Positions 6,080-9,461 of a stretch of 9,461 bases of DNA are shown here, in pieces (within the stretch, counting starts at the first letter, position 1; each line of letters begins with the position of its first letter). The position numbers and the translations under genes are program-made. The stretch covers positions 1-9,461 of the forward strand of contig JAUHZW010000068.1 in the NCBI GenBank assembly GCA_030425745.1, in the 5' to 3' direction. The notes under the pieces were generated by a model, which worked only from the letters and a program-made list of their open reading frames with translations, was not told where the DNA came from and searched no databases. Source of the DNA: Actinomycetes bacterium (GTDB lineage: Bacteria; Actinomycetota; Actinomycetes; S36-B12).

Positions 6080-6843
6080 GTGGCCGGCTCCTCGCGTCGC
6101 TCGTCGAACAGCCCCAGGGCTCGAGCGGCCTCGGCTGCGGAGGTGCGGTCGGTGGTGCCGAGGTGGGCCATGGCCTTGGTGAGGTCCTGCTTGACTGTGG
6201 AGAGGGAGACCCCCAGCGCCGCGGCGATCGAGGTGTTGGTGCGACCGCCGAACACCATGCGCAGGATGGCCACCTGTCGTGACGAGAGGGAGGCCTCGGG
6301 GCGGTCCGCTTCGAACCCCGAGACGGGCAGGCCGCTGTCGGGATGGGTGAGCCAGAGGCCAAGGGCGTAGGAGATCGCATCCAGGACGGCGATGTCGAGG
6401 GTTGACCAGTCAGGGACGGACGCGCAGTTCAGCGCGTAGGTCCCGATGGGGCGTCCGTCACTGATGATCGGCGCGCTGACCAGGCAGCCGTCAGGGATGC
6501 GCTCCGCGAGGGAGCGCCACCGGCTCTGGGGGCGCCGCATGGCGGCGTAGTGCTCGGCCACGGTCGCACTGGGATCGATGATGACCTCGCCCTCCCAGAA
6601 GGCGCGGGTCAGCGGGTAGTCGCGGTGGAGGTCCAGACTCGCGAATCCCTCGACCTCGGAGGGGCGGTAGCCGTCCAGGCCGAGCACGAAGAGCTCGTCC
6701 TTGCTGCGCCACAGGATGGCCGCCGACGTCGCTCCGTAGGCCGCGCCCGGGCCCCGCACGAGAGCCGTGGCCACCTCGTCGGGGTGGGCTGCCTGGCTCA
6801 GGGTGGTGAGCAGGGTGGACATCCCGCTCAGGGGGCCGGTCAC
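6076..6843 (-). CDS. LuxR-family transcriptional regulator with N-terminal GAF domain (first of tandem pair)
   Basis: A 255-residue protein paralogous to the gene immediately downstream. A GAF domain occupies about 18-165: TSAAILWRSKDELFVLGLDGY, then the YPLTRAFWEGEVII segment typical of GAF folds, then VSAPIISDGRPIGTYAL. A LuxR helix-turn-helix follows at about 184-246, with GVSLSTVKQDLTKAMAHL as the DNA-reading part. L194 and G200 match the usual LuxR core, but the conserved Glu after Arg is Q190, the same change as in the partner. The start is GTG at 6843, preceded by AAGGAGGG at a 5-nt spacing. The gene is divergent from clpX, with 195 bp between the start codons. It is the first gene of a two-gene unit. 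Target genes cannot be read from the sequence; autoregulation and clpX are natural candidates. Confidence 0.88.
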   Translation of the reverse strand: MTGPLSGMSTLLTTLSQAAHPDEVATALVRGPGAAYGATSAAILWRSKDELFVLGLDGYRPSEVEGFASLDLHRDYPLTRAFWEGEVIIDPSATVAEHYAAMRRPQSRWRSLAERIPDGCLVSAPIISDGRPIGTYALNCASVPDWSTLDIAVLDAISYALGLWLTHPDSGLPVSGFEADRPEASLSSRQVAILRMVFGGRTNTSIAAALGVSLSTVKQDLTKAMAHLGTTDRTSAAEAARALGLFDERREEPAT

Positions 6844-6878
6844 GGTATCCCTCCTTCGTCCGGTGAGGTCAGTCAGGG

Positions 6879-6884
6879 AGCCTA
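6879..6884 (-). promoter_or_regulatory. Candidate -10 of the GAF-LuxR gene pair
   Basis: The minus strand reads TAGGCT (TANNNT), which would start transcription about 28 nt before the GTG at 6843. No convincing -35 lies at the expected spacing (a G/C-rich GCGGCT). Confidence 0.35.
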
Positions 6885-6950
6885 GCGATCCGCACGGACC
6901 CAGCCGCCTGCTTCACCACGGATTCAGTCCTATCTCGGCGCGGCGTGTGG

Positions 6951-6979
6951 GTGCATCGTGGAGGTCCCCGATGTACGGT
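6951..6979 (+). promoter_or_regulatory. Candidate clpX promoter overlapping a dyad
   Basis: TACGGT (6974-6979) fits TANNNT, and GTGCAT (6951-6956), 17 nt upstream, is a partial -35. An inverted repeat with 8-bp arms and one mismatch, GTGCATCG (6951-6958) and CGATGTAC (6969-6976) around a 10-nt centre, covers the -35 to -10 span. A protein bound there would block or remodel the promoter. The predicted start would give a leader of about 50 nt before ATG 7039. Confidence 0.4.
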
Positions 6980-7038
6980 CGGGGTACCCGCACCGGCACC
7001 GGGCCGATGGGGGGCGCAGCACTGTGAAGGGGACGCGC

Positions 7039-8337
7039 ATGGCACGCATCGGCGAGAGCGGAGACCTGCTCAAGTGCTCCTTCTGCGGCAAGTCCCAGAA
7101 GCAGGTCAAGAAGCTCATCGCCGGCCCGGGCGTCTACATCTGCGACGAGTGCATCGACCTGTGCAACGAGATCATCGAGGAGGAGCTCCAGGAGGCCACC
7201 GAGTCATCCTGGGGGGAGCTGCCCAAGCCGCGCGAGATCTTCGAGTTCCTCGATCAGTACGTGATCGGCCAGGACACCGCCAAGAAGTCCCTCTCGGTCG
7301 CGGTCTACAACCACTACAAGCGCGTGCAGGCCGAGCAGTCCGGCTCCGAGCGGAGCAAGGATGAGCGGGTCGAGCTCGCCAAGTCGAACATCCTGCTGCT
7401 CGGCCCCACGGGCTCGGGCAAGACGCTGCTGGCCCAGACGCTCGCCCGGATGCTGAACGTCCCGTTCGCCATCGCGGACGCCACCGCGCTGACGGAAGCG
7501 GGCTATGTCGGTGAGGATGTCGAGAACATCCTGCTGAAGCTGATCCAGGCGGCTGACTACGACGTCAAGCGCGCCGAGACCGGCATCATCTACATCGACG
7601 AGATCGACAAGGTCGCGCGCAAGAGCGAGAACCCGTCCATCACGCGCGACGTGTCCGGCGAGGGCGTGCAGCAGGCGTTGCTGAAGATCCTCGAGGGCAC
7701 CACGGCCTCGGTGCCGCCGCAGGGCGGTCGCAAGCACCCGCACCAGGAGTTCATCCAGATCGACACCACCAACGTGCTGTTCATCGTCGGTGGTGCTTTC
7801 GCCGGGCTCGACCAGATCGTCGAGGAACGGCTCGGGCAGAAGCAGCTCGGCTTCACCTTCGACATCGTCGACGGTGAGCGGGTCGACAACGACCGCGACC
7901 CGGACGACATCTTCGGCCACGTGATGCCGGAGGATCTCCTGCGCTTCGGGCTCATTCCCGAGTTCATCGGCCGTCTGCCGGTGTTCACGTCGGTGTCCAA
8001 GCTCGACCGCGAGGCCCTCGTCGCCGTGCTGACCGAGCCGAAGAACGCCCTGGTCAAGCAGTACCAGCGGCTCTTCGAGCTCGATGGCGTGGAGTTGGAC
8101 TTCGACGCCGATGCCCTCGACGCTGTTGCCGACCAAGCGCTGGATCGTGGCACCGGTGCGCGCGGCCTGCGCGCGATCCTCGAGGAGATCCTGTTGAACG
8201 TCATGTACGACGTTCCGAGCCGCGAGGACGTCGAGAAGGTCGTCGTGACGCCGGAGGTGGTGCTGGAGAAGGCGGCGCCCGCCCTGGTCACGCGAGGCTC
8301 GACCTCGCGCCGGGAGCGCCGGGAGAAGTCCGCGTAA
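7039..8337 (+). CDS. clpX: ATP-dependent Clp protease ATP-binding subunit ClpX
   Basis: A 432-residue AAA+ unfoldase that feeds ClpP1P2. The N-terminal zinc-binding domain has four cysteines (C13, C16, C35, C38). The ATPase has Walker A GPTGSGKT (122-129), pore loop GYVG (155-158), Walker B IIYIDEID (183-190), pore-2 loop RKH (231-233), and sensor-2 GTGARGLR with R375. LGF (270-272) stands at the IGF-loop position that docks on ClpP. ATG 7039 is chosen because the N-terminus MARIGESGDLLKCSFCGK coincides with the actinobacterial ClpX start, and GAAGGGGA lies just upstream. An in-frame GTG at 7024 and an ATG at 6958 would add unrelated residues. The basic C-terminus RRERREKSA is built from a perfect 9-nt tandem repeat. 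Unlike the common arrangement, clpX is split from clpP1P2 by two opposite-strand regulators. Confidence 0.97.
   Translation: MARIGESGDLLKCSFCGKSQKQVKKLIAGPGVYICDECIDLCNEIIEEELQEATESSWGELPKPREIFEFLDQYVIGQDTAKKSLSVAVYNHYKRVQAEQSGSERSKDERVELAKSNILLLGPTGSGKTLLAQTLARMLNVPFAIADATALTEAGYVGEDVENILLKLIQAADYDVKRAETGIIYIDEIDKVARKSENPSITRDVSGEGVQQALLKILEGTTASVPPQGGRKHPHQEFIQIDTTNVLFIVGGAFAGLDQIVEERLGQKQLGFTFDIVDGERVDNDRDPDDIFGHVMPEDLLRFGLIPEFIGRLPVFTSVSKLDREALVAVLTEPKNALVKQYQRLFELDGVELDFDADALDAVADQALDRGTGARGLRAILEEILLNVMYDVPSREDVEKVVVTPEVVLEKAAPALVTRGSTSRRERREKSA
8291..8309 (+). repeat. Hairpin in the 3' end of clpX
   Basis: CGCGAGG (8291-8297) and CCTCGCG (8303-8309) form a perfect 7-bp stem with a 5-nt loop inside the last codons of clpX. 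It is directly followed by the 9-nt tandem repeat CGCCGGGAG (8308-8325). The only T-rich run (TTTCTTTT, from 8341) is about 30 nt further on, too far for a standard intrinsic terminator. Confidence 0.35.
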
Positions 8338-8353
8338 GGATTTCTTTTCTCAG

Positions 8354-8394
8354 GATATTCCGCCGGTAATTACCCCTGATATTCGCGGTAAATT
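8354..8394 (+). repeat. Imperfect direct repeat in the AT-rich lsr2 upstream region
   Basis: GATATTCCGCCGGTAATT (8354-8371) recurs as GATATTCGCGGTAAATT (8378-8394), start to start 24 nt. The two share GATATTC, a GC core and GGTAA. The first copy runs into the perfect 10-bp palindrome GGTAATTACC (8365-8374); the second touches the -35 of lsr2. The arrangement suggests paired protein-binding sites. Confidence 0.5.
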
Positions 8395-8420
8395 GATAAT
8401 CGGTGAATTTCTGCCATAAT
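8393..8420 (+). promoter_or_regulatory. Strong lsr2 promoter predicted to give a leaderless mRNA
   Basis: TTGATA (8393-8398), a 16-nt spacer and CATAAT (8415-8420) give five of six matches to the -35 consensus and five of six to the -10. It is the best promoter in the window. The ATG of lsr2 begins 8 nt after the -10 hexamer, so transcription should start at or within a base of the A at 8428. The sequence before the ATG (ATTCCGAAC) has no Shine-Dalgarno, which agrees with leaderless translation, common in actinobacteria. Confidence 0.7.
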
Positions 8421-8427
8421 TCCGAAC

Positions 8428-8793
8428 ATGGCGAAAAAGACCCTGGTCATTGACGATATCTCGGGGGAGACAGGGGCTCGGACGCGACGGTTCTCGCTGG
8501 ACGGCACGGAGTACGAGATCGATCTCACCGATGCCTCCTTCGCGGACCTGCGTGCAGCCCTGAAGCCATTCATGAAGGCAGGTCGCTCAGTGGGCGGCGG
8601 TTCCACTGGTGCGCGTCGGGCCGCCTCGAACGGCCGCAAGCCCGCCACTCGGCGCCGCTCGTCGAGCAAGGCCCCGACCGAGGCGGCGCTCATCCGTGCG
8701 TGGGCGCGGGCCAACGGCATGGCCGTCACCGAGCGAGGCCGCGTGGCACCCGAGCTGCGCGCCGCGTGGGAAGCAGCCGGCTCACCCCGCTAG
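8428..8793 (+). CDS. lsr2: Lsr2-family nucleoid-associated protein (H-NS-like silencer)
   Basis: A 121-residue basic protein with the two-part Lsr2 layout. The N-terminal dimerisation domain (about 1-55) starts MAKK and contains the RRFSLDGTEYEIDLTD strand motif and a following helix. A Gly/Ser/Arg/Lys-rich linker spans about 55-82. The C-terminal DNA-binding domain (about 84-118) has AWARANG (91-97) and the minor-groove-inserting RGR (103-105). Lsr2 coats and bridges AT-rich DNA, silencing foreign genes and shaping the nucleoid. The linker is somewhat longer than in the mycobacterial protein (about 112 residues total). ATG 8428 is fixed by the promoter and by family alignment; no ribosome site is present. 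The gene is preceded by the only clearly AT-rich stretch in the window, a natural target for its own product. It is single-gene, convergent with the downstream hypothetical gene. Confidence 0.93.
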   Translation: MAKKTLVIDDISGETGARTRRFSLDGTEYEIDLTDASFADLRAALKPFMKAGRSVGGGSTGARRAASNGRKPATRRRSSSKAPTEAALIRAWARANGMAVTERGRVAPELRAAWEAAGSPR

Positions 8794-8804
8794 TCATGGC
8801 AGTG

Positions 8805-8874
8805 CCCACCCATTGCTGCGTCAGTGGGTGGGCCCTCACCAGCGCCGGACGCCCCACCGCCTGACGCAGCAATG
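8805..8874. terminator. Perfect 14-bp inverted repeat with a competing hairpin, between convergent genes
   Basis: CATTGCTGCGTCAG (8811-8824) and CTGACGCAGCAATG (8861-8874) are exact reverse complements. After a 2x2 internal loop, GGTGGG (8827-8832) pairs with CCCACC (8853-8858), leaving a loop of about 20 nt. A mutually exclusive hairpin, CCCACCCA (8805-8812) with TGGGTGGG (8825-8832), is also perfect. The repeat starts 17 nt after the lsr2 stop and ends just before the stop of the opposite gene, so a bidirectional terminator is the simplest reading. No T-tract follows on either strand. Confidence 0.5.
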
Positions 8875-8875
8875 C

Positions 8876-9439
8876 TCAGGGCTGGCGCCGTGGGCCTCCT
8901 GGCGGCGGCCCTGTAGGCAACTGCACGGTGCCGCGGGCCAAACCGAAGAACTCCTGCACCGGGGCTCGGGGCCGAACACCTTCTTGCGAGCTCTGGATGC
9001 GCGCCATCTCCGCGAGGATCTCGGAATAGCGCGGACTGTCCTCAAGGGCGTGCAGATGGAGGACAGCGAGGTCCACGAGCGCCTGTTCGGTGTCCAGGGC
9101 ACGCTCATCCCGCAGTGCCCGTGTCACCCGTGCTGTGAGCGCAGTCATCCGCAGTTCGGCGTAGGCCCACTCCGTGAGGCCGCCTCGTGAGTACACCGAG
9201 GAATCGAGGTCATCCAGCATCGCACGCAGGAGGCGAGCGAGGTCAAGGGCAACGAACGGGTCTGGGCATCTCGTCGCGTAGTGGATGAGCGGCTCGACCA
9301 GGGGAGTGGCCTGTGGGGAAGGGGTCGGCAGCCCCTCGATGAGCACTCTCACCGCTTGGCGTGCGGAGCCCTCGGCCGAGGTGAGGACATCGAACAGCAG
9401 GCGCTCGTCGTGAGCGCGCCCGACCATGTCATCCGACAT
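8876..9439 (-). CDS. Hypothetical protein, 187 residues
   Basis: I do not recognise this protein. It is predicted to be soluble and mostly helical, with Leu/Ala-rich amphipathic segments (RQAVRVLIEGLP, DLARLLRAMLDDLD, ALVDLAVLHLHALED, YSEILAEMARI) and a Pro/Gly-rich, probably disordered tail of about 20 residues ending PPPGGPRRQP. There is no signal peptide, membrane segment, cysteine cluster or nucleotide-binding motif. The helices could be a HEAT/TPR-like array, but no repeat consensus is visible, so that is only a guess. The start is ATG 9439 with GGGGGA-type ribosome site 8-14 nt upstream; a second ATG lies four codons in (9427). It converges with lsr2 across the 14-bp inverted repeat. 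I prefer this frame to the overlapping plus-strand frame at 8609-9190, which runs back through lsr2 and the inverted repeat. Confidence 0.6.
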   Translation of the reverse strand: MSDDMVGRAHDERLLFDVLTSAEGSARQAVRVLIEGLPTPSPQATPLVEPLIHYATRCPDPFVALDLARLLRAMLDDLDSSVYSRGGLTEWAYAELRMTALTARVTRALRDERALDTEQALVDLAVLHLHALEDSPRYSEILAEMARIQSSQEGVRPRAPVQEFFGLARGTVQLPTGPPPGGPRRQP

Positions 9440-9442
9440 CGC

Positions 9443-9458
9443 GCTTTCCCCCGAAAGC
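9443..9458 (-). promoter_or_regulatory. Small hairpin covering the ribosome site of the hypothetical gene
   Basis: On the minus strand GCTTTC-GGGG-GAAAGC forms a 6-bp stem with a 4-nt G loop just upstream of ATG 9439. The G-run that would serve as Shine-Dalgarno lies in the loop and the 3' arm, so the structure could tune translation. It is short, and the window ends here. Confidence 0.25.
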
Positions 9459-9461
9459 CCT

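Noticed and set aside
6958..7038. ClpX extension from an ATG at 6958
   Set aside because: It would begin upstream of the promoter -10 candidate and precede the conserved MARIGE start with unrelated residues.
7204..8136. Minus-strand open frame of 310 codons antisense to clpX
   Set aside because: Composition is rich in Leu/Val/Asp/Glu/Gly as expected for the complement of a G/C-biased gene; clpX on the other strand is certain.
8338..8427. AT-rich stretch as a sign of horizontal transfer or an attachment site
   Set aside because: It is only 90 bp, flanked by core genes, contains a good promoter, and shows no integrase, tRNA end or target duplication.
8609..9190. Plus-strand open frame of 193 codons
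   Set aside because: It starts inside lsr2 in another frame, reads through the 14-bp inverted repeat, and is antisense to a more plausible minus-strand gene.

Overview
The window looks like a chromosomal housekeeping region of a high-GC actinomycete (Actinomycetia). The evidence is strong G/C bias at third codon positions, frequent GTG starts, two adjacent clpP paralogues, a ClpX closely resembling mycobacterial ClpX from its first residues (MARIGESGDLLKCSFCGK), an Lsr2 nucleoid protein, and a phosphoribosyltransferase-hydrolase fusion of the mycobacterial Rv0571c type. I cannot place it reliably below class. There is no insertion sequence, phage gene, CRISPR array or rRNA.

Layout. (1) Positions 1-2187, minus strand: three genes that probably form one operon, transcribed leftward. 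They are the phosphoribosyltransferase/alpha-beta hydrolase fusion, a DUF1801 protein and a class I SAM methyltransferase cut by the window edge. (2) 2188-2392: a leader region facing both ways. (3) 2393-3836, plus strand: tRNA-Pro(TGG) with encoded CCA, followed 54 nt later by tig (trigger factor). (4) 3837-4028: a long composite hairpin, then a ClgR-like box and a candidate -10. (5) 4029-5296: clpP1 and clpP2, with GTGA stop/start overlap. (6) 5318-6843, minus strand: two paralogous GAF-LuxR regulators coupled by an ATGA overlap. They are convergent with clpP2 and divergent from clpX. (7) 7039-8337, plus strand: clpX. (8) 8338-8427: an AT-rich island (about 41% GC by hand count) with a strong promoter that appears to produce a leaderless lsr2 mRNA. 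(9) 8428-8793: lsr2. (10) 8794-8875: a perfect 14-bp inverted repeat between convergent genes. (11) 8876-9439, minus strand: a 187-residue protein I do not recognise.

How the genes fit together. The plus-strand core is a protein-quality-control island. Trigger factor receives nascent chains at the ribosome, and ClpX unfolds substrates for the ClpP1P2 protease. The usual tig-clpP1-clpP2-clpX order is kept, but clpX is separated from clpP1P2 by the two regulators and has its own promoter region. ClpP1P2 is probably under ClgR-type activation. The regulators share a divergent promoter region with clpX, so control of clpX by them, or autoregulation, is a reasonable hypothesis but is not shown.

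Nothing here is clearly a new defence or metabolic system. The most interesting points are the GAF-LuxR pair inside the clp locus, the leaderless AT-rich lsr2 promoter with its internal repeat, the possible tRNA-tig shared transcript, and several well-formed dyads between genes.
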